Below, in pieces: positions 37,363 to 45,280 of a stretch of DNA of 64,000 nucleotides. Positions within the stretch are counted from its first letter, which is position 1. Each line of letters starts with the position of its first letter. The translations under genes were made by a program, and so were the position numbers. The notes below the pieces were generated by a model. That model saw only the letters and a list, made by a program, of their open reading frames with translations. It was not told the origin of the DNA and did no database searches. This DNA comes from [Empedobacter] haloabium (GTDB taxonomy: Bacteria; Pseudomonadota; Gammaproteobacteria; Burkholderiales; Burkholderiaceae_D), in the NCBI GenBank assembly GCA_008011715.2, contig CP136508.1, forward strand, positions 3,348,001-3,412,000, written 5' to 3'.

Positions 37363-37379
37363 TGACAGCATGCTGTCAA
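37363..37379 (-). promoter_or_regulatory. Predicted MarR operator overlapping the -35 element
   Basis: TGACAGCATGCTGTCA (37363-37378) is a perfect 16-bp palindrome 18 bases upstream of the marR ATG. On the minus strand a consensus -35 box TTGACA (37379-37374) is part of the left half; a -10-like AAACAT lies after 17 bases. Binding by the MarR dimer would block polymerase directly and autoregulate the operon. Confidence 0.7.
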
Positions 37380-37486
37380 TTGTGCGGATGGTGCGGCGGT
37401 AGCGCCGCCCGGTCAAAGGCGGTTCAGCCCGGCTTTGGAGAGCTCGCGTTGCCCGGGAACCAGCTGACGCGAACGGCGCGCCCAAT

Positions 37487-37515
37487 AAAAAAACGCCGGG
37501 TCACCCCGGCGTTTT
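37487..37515 (-). terminator. Rho-independent terminator of isocitrate lyase
   Basis: An 11-bp stem (AAAACGCCGGG at 37490-37500 with its complement at 37505-37515) encloses a TCAC loop, followed on the minus strand by seven T. It lies 22 bases after the aceA stop. The A/T tails on both sides would allow it to work in both directions. Confidence 0.9.
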
Positions 37516-37537
37516 CGCATTCAGTCCAGACGATTCG

Positions 37538-39121
37538 TCAGAACTGGTTCATCGTATTGTGCACGCCACCGGCCTTCAGCGCCGCTTCGCCGCTGAAGTA
37601 TTCCTTGTGGTCGTCGCCGATGTCCGAGCCGGACATGTTCTGGTGCTTGACGCAGGCGATGCCCTGGCGGATTTCCTTGCGCTGCACGCCGGCCACGTAG
37701 CCCAGCATGCCCTGCTCGCCGAAGTATTCCTTGGCCAGGTTGTCCGTCGACAGCGCGGCCGTGTGGTAGGTCGGCAGCGTGATCAGGTGATGGAAGATGC
37801 CGGCTTCGCGGGCCGCGTCGGCCTGGAACGTGCGGATACGCTCGTCCGCCTCGCGCGCCAGTTCGGACTCGTCGTACTCGGCGCTCATCAGCTGGGTACG
37901 GTCGTACTGCGACACGTCCTTGCCCTGTTCCTTCATCGCGTCATAGACCTGCTGGCGGAAGTTCAGCGTCCAGTTAAACGACGGGCTGTTGTTGTACACC
38001 AGCTTGGCGTTCGGGATCACCTTGCGGATTTCCTTGACCATGCCGCCGATCTGGGCGATGTGCGGTTTTTCCGTTTCGATCCACAGCAGGTCGGCGCCGT
38101 TCTGCAGCGAGGTGATGCAGTCCAGCACGCAGCGCGCTTCGCCGGTGCCCTGGCGGAACTGGAACAGGTTGCTCGGCAGGCGCTTCGGACGCACCAGCTT
38201 GCCGCCCTGCTTGATGACGACGTCGCCGTTGGCCAGCGCGTCGGCCGTCACTTCCTCGATGTCCAGGAAGCTGTTGTACTGGTCGCCCAGGTCGCCCGGT
38301 TCACGGGTGTAGGCGATCTGCTTGGTCAGGCCGGCGCCCAGCGAGTCGGTACGGGCGACGATCAGGCCGTCGTCCACGCCCAGCTCCAGGAAGGCGTAGC
38401 GCACGGCGCGGATCTTGGCCAGGAAGTCCTCGTGCGGCACGGTGACCTTGCCGTCCTGGTGGCCGCACTGCTTCTCGTCCGACACCTGGTTCTCGATCTG
38501 GATGCAGCAGGCACCCGCCTCGATCATCTGCTTGGCCATCAGGTAGGTCGCTTCCGCGTTGCCGAAGCCGGCGTCGATGTCGGCGATGATCGGCACCACG
38601 TGGGTGACGAAGCCGTCGATCTTGGCCTGGATGGCGGCGCGCGAAGCGTCGTCCTTGGCGGCGTCCAGCTGGCGGAACAGGCCGCCCAGCTCACGGGCAT
38701 CGGCCTGGCGCAGGAAGGTGTACAGCTCGCGGATCAGCGAGGCGACGGCGGTCTTCTCGTGCATCGACTGGTCCGGCAGCGGGCCGAACTCGGAACGCAG
38801 GGCGGCGACCATCCAGCCGGACAGGTACAGGTAGCGGCGGTCGGTGCTGTTGAAGTGCTTCTTGATCGAGATCAGCTTCTGCTGGCCGATGAAGCCGTGC
38901 CAGCAACCCAGCGACTGGGTGTACTTGGACGGGTCGGCGTCATAGGCTGCCATGTCGCGGCGCATGATGGCGGCCGTGTAGCGGGCGATATCCAGGCCGG
39001 TCTTGAAGCGGTTCTGCGCACGCATGCGGGCCGCGGACTCGGGGTTGATGGCGTCCCAGGCGCTGCCCTCTTTCTGCTTCAGGGTGGCGATGGCATCGAT
39101 ATCGGTTTGGTACTGTGACAT
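37538..39121 (-). CDS. aceA: Isocitrate lyase
   Basis: A 527-aa isocitrate lyase, the first enzyme of the glyoxylate shunt (isocitrate to glyoxylate plus succinate), cytoplasmic. The active-site loop reads EKQCGHQDGK (Cys near 219), the variant of KKCGH found in the longer Pseudomonas-type enzymes. Other landmarks are the Mg-binding ADIDAGFGN near 168, ARTDS near 257, and NNSPSFNW near 380. The length of about 530 aa also fits that subgroup. Malate synthase is not adjacent. It has its own terminator and a long upstream region with several candidate operator motifs, so it is probably a single-gene unit controlled by acetate or fatty-acid supply. Confidence 0.97.
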   Translation of the reverse strand: MSQYQTDIDAIATLKQKEGSAWDAINPESAARMRAQNRFKTGLDIARYTAAIMRRDMAAYDADPSKYTQSLGCWHGFIGQQKLISIKKHFNSTDRRYLYLSGWMVAALRSEFGPLPDQSMHEKTAVASLIRELYTFLRQADARELGGLFRQLDAAKDDASRAAIQAKIDGFVTHVVPIIADIDAGFGNAEATYLMAKQMIEAGACCIQIENQVSDEKQCGHQDGKVTVPHEDFLAKIRAVRYAFLELGVDDGLIVARTDSLGAGLTKQIAYTREPGDLGDQYNSFLDIEEVTADALANGDVVIKQGGKLVRPKRLPSNLFQFRQGTGEARCVLDCITSLQNGADLLWIETEKPHIAQIGGMVKEIRKVIPNAKLVYNNSPSFNWTLNFRQQVYDAMKEQGKDVSQYDRTQLMSAEYDESELAREADERIRTFQADAAREAGIFHHLITLPTYHTAALSTDNLAKEYFGEQGMLGYVAGVQRKEIRQGIACVKHQNMSGSDIGDDHKEYFSGEAALKAGGVHNTMNQF

Positions 39122-39251
39122 GGTGGCGCTCCAGAATGAGTGAATCGGAATCGTTTGGGTCTTTCGTGCCGTGCCGCGGTGCCGTGTTGCAGTGCACGGA
39201 TTGGCTGACCCGATGACTTCATTCTAGACCAAGTTCAGGAAAGTCCTATGT

Positions 39252-39263
39252 CTTATATAAGAG
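39252..39263. promoter_or_regulatory. 12-bp palindrome upstream of aceA
   Basis: TCTTATATAAGA is a perfect palindrome about 130 bases before the aceA ATG, in the most AT-rich part of the gap. It may be an operator or contain the -10 region (TATAAG) of the aceA promoter; the two readings cannot be separated by eye. Confidence 0.45.
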
Positions 39264-39313
39264 TTGTTGTTTTAAGTATTTTCCTTATTTTTCAGTCGCT
39301 TATCATTCACATC

Positions 39314-39392
39314 CCATAAAGTGAAATGTCTTTTCGCGCAATGAGAGCAAAAAATGTTCCGATATGGCGGTGCAATACCATAATGTGAAATG
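39314..39392. promoter_or_regulatory. Two direct 15-bp repeats upstream of aceA
   Basis: CCATAAAGTGAAATG (39314-39328) and CCATAATGTGAAATG (39378-39392) are identical at 14 of 15 positions and start 64 bases apart, close to six helical turns. They probably bind the same regulator on one DNA face. The protein is unknown; the TTTCAC half suggests an IclR-like factor, but that is a guess. Confidence 0.5.
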
Positions 39393-39636
39393 GCGTTCAT
39401 TCTCATGAAAAATGGCGGGGTTCGGGTCGACCGCAGCGCGATTGTCAGGCAGGGCCCTTGTTGCGACCGGCGTGCCGGAGGGCTCCCTGAACCCGAGACC
39501 GGAATCCAGGGTCGGACCCGGCGGGTCCGAGCTCCATGCTGTCGGGTGTGGAACGGTCCGCGGCGCGCAGAAGACGTCGCTGAGCCGGCAGACCGGGTGC
39601 CGCCCTGATCGCTCCGGCACCGGCGTGCCGGGTTCG

Positions 39637-40368
39637 TTACGCGTTCCGCCCCGGGAGCAAATGCCGGAACGTCGGCTCGATATTCATCGCGTGGAGGTGG
39701 CGCACGATGTCCTCCAGCGTGGCGTCCTTCAGCAAGAGTCCTTCGCGCGTGGCGGCGAGGGACGCGGCAATCGGCTCCTCCGGCACGCGCCGCAGGATAT
39801 CGACCGCCTGCCGCACCTGCGTCAGGCTGGCGCTCTCGATCCCTTGCAAGAACGCGGCCTGGGCCGCGAGCGGTGGCCGCATCTCCAGCCCCGGCTCGTC
39901 CGCGAACGACGCGCCCATGCCGGGATGGACGAACGCCGCCCAGCGGCCGCTGGCGCGGTTCAGGCACGGCGGCAGCGGTACCGGCGTCAACACATCGAAG
40001 GCCGGCACGCCGGGGCCATGGTGCGAGCGCAGCAGGTCGCCCAGCTGCTGCGCCAGCGCGGCCGGCACCGCCTCGGCAAACGACAGCCACAGGCGGTAGC
40101 CGGTGGCGCCGTCGATGCTGACGGCCGGCGCCGGCAGGCCCAGCTCGCCCTGCAGCAGGTTGGCAACTTGGCACAGCCGCTCCCATTGCGCCGCGCCGCC
40201 GGCGTCGGGCCGGGCGTCGAAGGGCAGCACGATGGCCCGCACCGCCCCGGCCGCGCCCAGCGCGAAGGCGCGGGTTGCGTCCCCTTCCATCTGCGCCGTC
40301 AGGGCCTCGGCTGCGCCCGGCCCGGCCGGCAGGTACAGGCGGATGAGTTGCGCTATCAATTCCTGCAT
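39637..40368 (-). CDS. Conserved-looking protein, weak archaeo-eukaryotic primase similarity
   Basis: A 243-aa soluble protein from an ATG with an AAGGAA ribosome site. I do not recognise it firmly. Residues about 80-150 read VSIDGATGYRLWLSFAEAVPAALAQQLGDLL ... TPVPLPPCLNRASGRWAAFV. This resembles the order seen in AEP/TOTE-type primase small domains (G-x-x-LW-x-F, E-x-V-P, then an R/H-x-x-TGRW loop). The acidic catalytic D-x-D/E pair is not obvious, so it may be an inactive relative or a chance likeness. It is divergent from the 240-aa gene at 40506, with three tandem repeats between them. Confidence 0.65.
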   Translation of the reverse strand: MQELIAQLIRLYLPAGPGAAEALTAQMEGDATRAFALGAAGAVRAIVLPFDARPDAGGAAQWERLCQVANLLQGELGLPAPAVSIDGATGYRLWLSFAEAVPAALAQQLGDLLRSHHGPGVPAFDVLTPVPLPPCLNRASGRWAAFVHPGMGASFADEPGLEMRPPLAAQAAFLQGIESASLTQVRQAVDILRRVPEEPIAASLAATREGLLLKDATLEDIVRHLHAMNIEPTFRHLLPGRNA

Positions 40369-40394
40369 GATGCTTCCTTCTCTTGCATAGTGAT

Positions 40395-40441
40395 GTAACG
40401 GTCCCTATCAGTAACGGTCCCTATTAGTAACGGTCCTATTA
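40395..40441. repeat. Three tandem 15-16-bp repeats in a divergent promoter
   Basis: Units start at 40395, 40411 and 40427: GTAACGGTCCCTATCA, GTAACGGTCCCTATTA and GTAACGGTCCTATTA. They lie 27 bases upstream of one gene start and 65 upstream of the other. Short iterated sites like these usually bind a regulator cooperatively; the GTAACGG wording resembles half-sites of TetR-type operators (inference). Confidence 0.7.
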
Positions 40442-40505
40442 TCGCCGCCCGTGCTTCCCCCGGGGCACTGCACTACAATAGCGCTCCCTGCCGCCGCCTG
40501 CCATC

Positions 40506-41228
40506 ATGCAGACCAAGATGAACGCTCCAATGGACACCACCGACCTGCCCTTCCGGGCCACGACCGGAGAAGCCTGCGCCTGGCTGGCGCAACAGACCGC
40601 CACGCCGTGGAGCCTGGCGCGCCTGCTGGAACACGGGCTGACACCCTATGTCTGGCTGGACTACGATGCGGCGCTGCCGGAGCTGTTCGGCGACGCCAAC
40701 GGCGGCTATGCGGCGCCGATCTTCTTCCAGGACGATATCGCCCGGCTGGCCGCGGGCAGCGCGGACGTGCTGATCACGCTGACCAAGGACGCCTACGGCA
40801 TCGTCGCCCGCCCGCCGGCACCGGGTTTCACGCGCCGGCTGGACGAACTGCGCTTCCAGAAAAAGGACTTGGCGGCGCTGGCCAAGCAGCTGCTGCAGCC
40901 GCCCGCGGCGGCCAAGCCGGCGGCCGAATCGCCCTTCGGCATCGGCCGGGACCAGGTGCTGACAGCGTTCGGCCGCATCGTGCGGCTCGATCTGGCGCAG
41001 GCGCTCGACGATGCCATCGGCATCTTTGGCGACGACGGCGCGCGCGTCAAGGCCAGCGTGCGCAAGTCCAAGCGCCACGCGGTGTGGAATCCCGTCACGC
41101 TGGCCTTGGGCCTGCACGACGTCTATCGCGCCCCGCTCGGTCCCTTGAAGAAGGCCTTCAATACGCACGACTTCCTGCGGGCGTGGCGCGACGACTGGGA
41201 ACAGTCGCTGCGCCTGCTGGGCAAATAA
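40506..41228 (+). CDS. Uncharacterised protein (240 aa)
   Basis: A soluble protein with no recognised family. The first 60 residues (TTGEACAWLAQQTATPWSLARLLEHGLTPYVWLDYD) look like a small helical, possibly DNA-binding module. The middle has a beta-rich section (GGYAAPIFFQDDIARLAAGSADVLITLTKDAYGIV). The C-terminal third is basic (KKDLAALAK, RVKASVRKSKRHAVW, PLKKAFNTHDFL). Such helical-plus-basic layouts occur in prophage-derived regulatory proteins, but no partner supports that here. ATG 40506 lacks a good ribosome site and ATG 40518 is possible. It converges with the MBL-fold gene 8 bases away. Confidence 0.7.
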   Translation: MQTKMNAPMDTTDLPFRATTGEACAWLAQQTATPWSLARLLEHGLTPYVWLDYDAALPELFGDANGGYAAPIFFQDDIARLAAGSADVLITLTKDAYGIVARPPAPGFTRRLDELRFQKKDLAALAKQLLQPPAAAKPAAESPFGIGRDQVLTAFGRIVRLDLAQALDDAIGIFGDDGARVKASVRKSKRHAVWNPVTLALGLHDVYRAPLGPLKKAFNTHDFLRAWRDDWEQSLRLLGK

Positions 41229-41236
41229 AGCGCGAC

Positions 41237-42589
41237 TCAGCGGACCAGCAGCAGGCGGCGCAGCTGCGCCGCCTGGTAGGCGCCGAACGTCTCGCCGAAC
41301 AGGCAGCGGATCAGCGGATCGTCGACCACGTCGGCATCCGCCAGCGCCCGTTCGGTGGCGGCATCGAACACCATGGCGTTGACGCGCAGGTACATCGACG
41401 TCAAGGCTTCTCCTTCTTCCAGTGCCGCATACAGCTTGGCGGCGGGCACTTCGGTGCTCCAGCCCAGCGGCGCCGCATCGTCGTCAAGCGTGGCCGGCAC
41501 GCCGGGCCCCAGGCGGTAGCGCAACTGGGTCGGTGTGCCCGCGGCGTCGTACAGCGTCAACTGCCAGACGCGCGGCACGTCGAAATAATCGCCCGCCACG
41601 TCCGTGCCGGCGTAGCGCGCCGGCAGTTCGGTCAGGCAGAAGTGCATGACGCGGGCTTGCTGCAGCGGCGTCAACGCCGCGAACTGGCGCGCTATCTGCG
41701 CGGTCGGCGGCGGCGCGGCATTGCCCTCGTAGGCGTAGTCGACGTCCTGCGGCCCGACCGGCTCCACCCACGCCAAGCGCGGCGCGGGCTGCAACGACGT
41801 GCCATCGAGCCGCACCGCCACGCCGGGGTCGAGGCGCACCACCTGCGCCCGCGGCAGCGCCGCCGCCACCTCGCGCGCGAACAGCGCATACGAGACGGGA
41901 AAGAACGCGCGGTTGTACCAGGACCATGGCTCCAGGCGGAACTGGCAGGAGCTGGGCACCACGTAGCGCGGCGCCAGTGCCTGCAATTGCCCGCACCAGT
42001 GCTCCGGCAGCGCCGGCGGCGCCGCCACGGCGCGCGTCGGCGCCAGCACCTCGATCTCGCGCATGGTCTGGAACGGCCACAGCACCATGTCCCACGGGCC
42101 TTGCGCGACCAGCTGGGCCAGGGTGGCGTCGTCGAGCCATGAATCGACGACGTTCAGCACGTTCTGGCCGGCCGCCTGGACCTGGAACATCGAATCGACT
42201 TCCGCATCCATCGCCTCGCGCGGCGTCACGCGCAGTGGCCCGACCTGCACCGCCTCGTTCAACCGCAACGGCGTCACCCGCGTGAACCCCAGCTGTTTCA
42301 CCATCTCGAACAGCTCGTCGAACACGCAATAGATGTACAGAGGCGTGCCGCGCTCCAGCAGGTCGAGGCTGTCGAGGGAACAGTGATCGTCGTGGAAGTG
42401 CGAGATGAAGACGGCGTCGAAACGCTGCTGGCGGATCGCCGCGACGTCGAAGCGCACGTCCGGGAACGCATGGCAGTTGCGGCTGAACGGGTTTTCGAAG
42501 ATGGGGTCGAAGGCGATGCGCGTGCCGGCGCATTCGAATACGTAACCGGCATGCAGGATGCGGGCGATGGTCAGGGCTGGCTGGGTCAT
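41237..42589 (-). CDS. MBL-fold metallohydrolase
   Basis: A 450-aa protein whose first 230 residues form a metallo-beta-lactamase fold of the UlaG/RomA-like type. It has an early ILHAGYVFECAGTRIAFDPIFENPF strand pair and the metal motif SHFHDDH (H-x-H-x-D-H, near 64-70). Residues 250-450 are an extra domain with a WSWYNR segment and few known motifs. The substrate is unknown; relatives cleave lactones or phosphodiesters. ATG 42589 is used because the open frame further upstream crosses the promoter region shared with the divergent SDR gene. No signal peptide, so it is cytoplasmic. Confidence 0.85.
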   Translation of the reverse strand: MTQPALTIARILHAGYVFECAGTRIAFDPIFENPFSRNCHAFPDVRFDVAAIRQQRFDAVFISHFHDDHCSLDSLDLLERGTPLYIYCVFDELFEMVKQLGFTRVTPLRLNEAVQVGPLRVTPREAMDAEVDSMFQVQAAGQNVLNVVDSWLDDATLAQLVAQGPWDMVLWPFQTMREIEVLAPTRAVAAPPALPEHWCGQLQALAPRYVVPSSCQFRLEPWSWYNRAFFPVSYALFAREVAAALPRAQVVRLDPGVAVRLDGTSLQPAPRLAWVEPVGPQDVDYAYEGNAAPPPTAQIARQFAALTPLQQARVMHFCLTELPARYAGTDVAGDYFDVPRVWQLTLYDAAGTPTQLRYRLGPGVPATLDDDAAPLGWSTEVPAAKLYAALEEGEALTSMYLRVNAMVFDAATERALADADVVDDPLIRCLFGETFGAYQAAQLRRLLLVR

Positions 42590-42702
42590 GGGAGTCTCGG
42601 TTTCGGCCGCATTGTAACCCGCCGGCCGAGCCGTGCGACCGGCGATCACGGAATCGGGGCACCATAGCCACGTCAACGACAATCACCGACGAAAGGAACA
42701 CG

Positions 42703-43677
42703 ATGAAGCGAACCACCAGACGTATCGTCATCACCGGCGCCTCCAGCGGGATCGGCGCCGCCACCGCCATTGCCTTTGCCCGCCAGGGCTGCCAGCTCGT
42801 GCTGGGCGCACGCGGCCGGGCAGGACTCGAAGACATCGCCAGCCAGTGCCGCGCGGCCGGCGGCCAGGCCCAGATCGGCATCGTCGATGTCACGGACGCT
42901 GCCGCCGTGCGACGTTTCGCGGCCGAGGCGCGCGACGCGCTGGGCGGCATCGACCTGTGGTTCAGCGACGTGGGCATCGGCGTGGTGGGCAAGTACCTGG
43001 ACGTGCCGATCGCCGACCACCAGCGCGTGATCGAGGCGAACCTGCTCGGCCATATGAACGACGCGCACGCGGTGCTGCCGATCTTCCAGCAGCAGGGCCA
43101 TGGCATCTGGGTCAACATGATTTCCATCGGCGGCTTCATCACGTCGCCGTACGCGGCCGCCTATGCGGCCAGCAAGTTCGGCCTGCGCGGCTTCAGCGCG
43201 GCACTGCGCGGCGAGCTGCGCGACTGGCCGGACATTCATGTGTGCGATGTCTACCCGACGTTCGTCGACACCCCGGCGATCTACCACGCCGGTAACTACA
43301 CGGGAGCCCGGCTGACCTTCCCGCCCGGCGCGCTGACGCCCGAGAAGGTGGCGGACGCCGTGGTGAAGCTGGCGCGCCGCCCGCGCGACACGACGGTGCT
43401 GGGCGCGCCGGAGAGTGCCTTGCGGCTGGGCGAGTTCGCCAACCCGGTGGCGGCCTCGCTGATGAACCGCTTCATGGACGCATGGTCGAAGAAGGCCGCG
43501 CCGGCGCGCCCCACCACCGGCACGATGTACGCGCCGCCGGCAGGCCCCAGCGGAGTGCGAAGTGGCAGCGGCAGCGGCCAGCAACGCTCCAGCCAGGGCA
43601 GCCATACCGCGCTGCTGGTCGGCGCGGCGGTGGCCGCCGCCGCGCTGGGGATGCGGCTGGCGCGGCGCGCGCCGTGA
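42703..43677 (+). CDS. SDR-family oxidoreductase with C-terminal membrane segment
   Basis: A 324-aa classical short-chain dehydrogenase. The NAD(P)-binding GASSGIGAATA is near 11-21. Catalytic residues include Ser (MISIGGFI region, near 140) and Tyr/Lys in YAAAYAASKFG (Tyr near 151, Lys near 155). An FVDTPAIY segment after the active site is followed by a long extension (about 260-324) with a Gly/Ser linker and a hydrophobic helix (LLVGAAVAAAALGMRLA). The extension could tether it to the membrane, as in several uncharacterised SDRs of soil bacteria. Substrate unknown. The gene runs divergently from the MBL-fold gene and ends 12 bases before the convergent amylase gene. Confidence 0.9.
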   Translation: MKRTTRRIVITGASSGIGAATAIAFARQGCQLVLGARGRAGLEDIASQCRAAGGQAQIGIVDVTDAAAVRRFAAEARDALGGIDLWFSDVGIGVVGKYLDVPIADHQRVIEANLLGHMNDAHAVLPIFQQQGHGIWVNMISIGGFITSPYAAAYAASKFGLRGFSAALRGELRDWPDIHVCDVYPTFVDTPAIYHAGNYTGARLTFPPGALTPEKVADAVVKLARRPRDTTVLGAPESALRLGEFANPVAASLMNRFMDAWSKKAAPARPTTGTMYAPPAGPSGVRSGSGSGQQRSSQGSHTALLVGAAVAAAALGMRLARRAP

Positions 43678-43689
43678 AGCGCGGCTGTC

Positions 43690-44961
43690 TTACTTGATCC
43701 AGACCGCGTAGTTGGTCCCGGAGGTCTGCAAGGTCCAGCCGCTGCCCGGGCTCCAGCTGTTCGGGCCGATCTTCATGGCCAACTGGCGCGTGCCGCCCGT
43801 GACGATGGCGGCGTACAGCCCCTGCGTGGCCTGCTGGATCGCCACCGGCGACGTCGACGTCACGCCGGCCGCCTTGCGTGCGTTGATCAGCGCGCCGATC
43901 TGCGCCTTCAGGCCCCAGTCGTAGACGTGCGGGTAGAACACGGTCGGAATGCCCGGGTGGGTCAGGATGTAGGCATAACCCTGCATCACGCTGCCGCATG
44001 GCGCCGCCCACAGGTTCTGCCCGCTGCCGCAGCTGGCGGCCGGGCCGGTGTCGTGGTTGTCGACGAACGTCACCGACATCGCCGGCCACCAGCCGATGGT
44101 GCCCTGCGGCTTGCCGTCGGTGGCTTTCAGGCGCCAGTAGTTGCCGTTGGCGAGGGCATCGTTCAGGATGCCCTTGGTGGTGAAGTCGAAGGCGCCGCAG
44201 GCATTGCCGGTGCCGTTGATCCAGTCCATGATCATCTGGCGGTTGGCGTTCAGGTTGTTCAGGTCGAAGTCGGGCCACACCTCACCCACGCAGAAGTCGG
44301 GCGCGAAGGCGTTCGCATACTGGCCCGCGTAGCCGGCGCCGAAGCCGCGCACGTAGTCGAAGCGCAGGCCGGTGAAGCCGACCGGCTTGATCGTGTAGTT
44401 CAGCCAGTGCTTGATGCCGTTCTGCGTTTCGCCCACATTGGTGTGATCGAGATCGCGACCGGCCGAGAAGCCGGTCCCGGTGTCGCCACTGCCCATGCCG
44501 CAGTTGCACTCGTCGCCATTGACGACCGTGTAGGTACTCCAGGTCGGATTGGTGAAATCGGCCCAGCCCTTGGTGCCGACCCGATGATTGACGACGATGT
44601 CGGCGATGGACTGGATGCCCTGCTCCTTCAGCGCACGCACTGCTTCGTACAGGTCGCCCGACGTACCGTAGCTCGAGTCCAGCACGTCGAGGCGGCGCGG
44701 CAGGTAGCCTTCCGGCGCCGCCGAATCCGACGACGGCGGGAACCACACGTGCGTGATGCCCAGCGCGGCCAGGTCGGTGGCATTGCCGCGCAGCCGGTTG
44801 TACCAGTTCGGATTGGTGGCGCTGGCCGACTGCCAGTGGAAGCCCTGCAGCAGGATGGCCTTGCTGGCGCCGGCTTGCTGGGTAGGGGTGGCGGCGCTTG
44901 CGTTCGGCACGGCGGCAAACGTCCCCGCCGCCAGGGCGGCGGCCAAGATGTGTTTTTTCAT
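43690..44961 (-). CDS. Secreted alpha-amylase (GH13)
   Basis: A 423-aa extracellular amylase. The ATG 44961 with GGAG upstream gives a signal peptide (1-24, NASAA). The GH13 core starts with ILLQGFHWQSA as in plant-type and maltotetraose-forming amylases. DIVVNHRVG is near 102. The catalytic nucleophile Asp lies in GLRFDYVRGF (near 204), the acid/base Glu in CVGEVWPDF (near 228) and the third Asp in FVDNHDTG (near 301). A short C-terminal beta domain ends WTLQTSGTNYAVWIK. No separate starch-binding domain is present. A motif with ACTACA/TGTAGT arms sits 26-44 bases upstream of the start, similar to one upstream of the pullulanase. Confidence 0.94.
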   Translation of the reverse strand: MKKHILAAALAAGTFAAVPNASAATPTQQAGASKAILLQGFHWQSASATNPNWYNRLRGNATDLAALGITHVWFPPSSDSAAPEGYLPRRLDVLDSSYGTSGDLYEAVRALKEQGIQSIADIVVNHRVGTKGWADFTNPTWSTYTVVNGDECNCGMGSGDTGTGFSAGRDLDHTNVGETQNGIKHWLNYTIKPVGFTGLRFDYVRGFGAGYAGQYANAFAPDFCVGEVWPDFDLNNLNANRQMIMDWINGTGNACGAFDFTTKGILNDALANGNYWRLKATDGKPQGTIGWWPAMSVTFVDNHDTGPAASCGSGQNLWAAPCGSVMQGYAYILTHPGIPTVFYPHVYDWGLKAQIGALINARKAAGVTSTSPVAIQQATQGLYAAIVTGGTRQLAMKIGPNSWSPGSGWTLQTSGTNYAVWIK

Positions 44962-44986
44962 TGTTGTCTCCAAGGTTGAACGCCGA

Positions 44987-45005
44987 ACTACAGCAGTCGT
45001 GTAGT
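44987..45005. promoter_or_regulatory. ACTACA-N7-TGTAGT inverted repeat upstream of amylase
   Basis: ACTACA (44987-44992) and TGTAGT (45000-45005) flank 7 bases, and a further ACTAC (45009-45013) follows directly, so GTAGT/ACTAC units are clustered. The same arms occur upstream of the pullulanase. The site lies in the amylase leader or promoter, 26 bases before the ATG, a position suited to repression or leader control. A regulator shared by the starch genes is inferred. Confidence 0.55.
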
Positions 45006-45108
45006 CGGACTACTCTCCTCGGCCTGCCTCTGTTGGTCGAGGCTCGGTCCGGGATGATGCGATTGTTCGCCATACGCGCACGCACGTCAATCGAAATCCG
45101 GCAGGGTT

Positions 45109-45123
45109 AGTAGTTTTGGTACA
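45109..45123. promoter_or_regulatory. Second candidate starch-regulon motif
   Basis: AGTAGTTTTGGTACA matches AGTAGTATTATTACA at 51101-51115 upstream of the pullulanase at 12 of 15 positions. It lies 148 bases upstream of the amylase ATG, within the 319-base gap to the divergent membrane-protein gene. The rest of that gap (44962-45280) shows no gene and is AT-richer around 45100-45180. Confidence 0.45.
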
Positions 45124-45280
45124 GTAATTCTGACAGGTGACTTCGCATATGTAGTCTGAATACACTGCCATCGCACAGGCACGGCAACGCCGTCCCACGC
45201 AATCGTGCGGGCTGGGATCGACCTGAACTGATACTCTGAGTATTAGTTGATGCCGGCATTGGCGCCGGCACGGATGACCC

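Larger units (their letters stand above)
39122..39636. other. Regulatory intergenic region upstream of aceA
   Basis: No gene is supported in these 515 bases. The part next to aceA (39230-39400) is strikingly AT-rich for this genome and holds the motifs listed separately. The distal part (39400-39636) is GC-rich and contains a perfect 8-bp-arm hairpin, TCGGACCC-GGC-GGGTCCGA (39512-39530), downstream of the 243-aa gene on the same strand. It lacks a T-run, so it is only a weak terminator candidate. Confidence 0.5.

Noticed and set aside
39272..40186. 304-codon leftward frame over the aceA upstream region
   Set aside because: It overlaps the better 243-aa gene in another frame and continues through AT-rich regulatory DNA.
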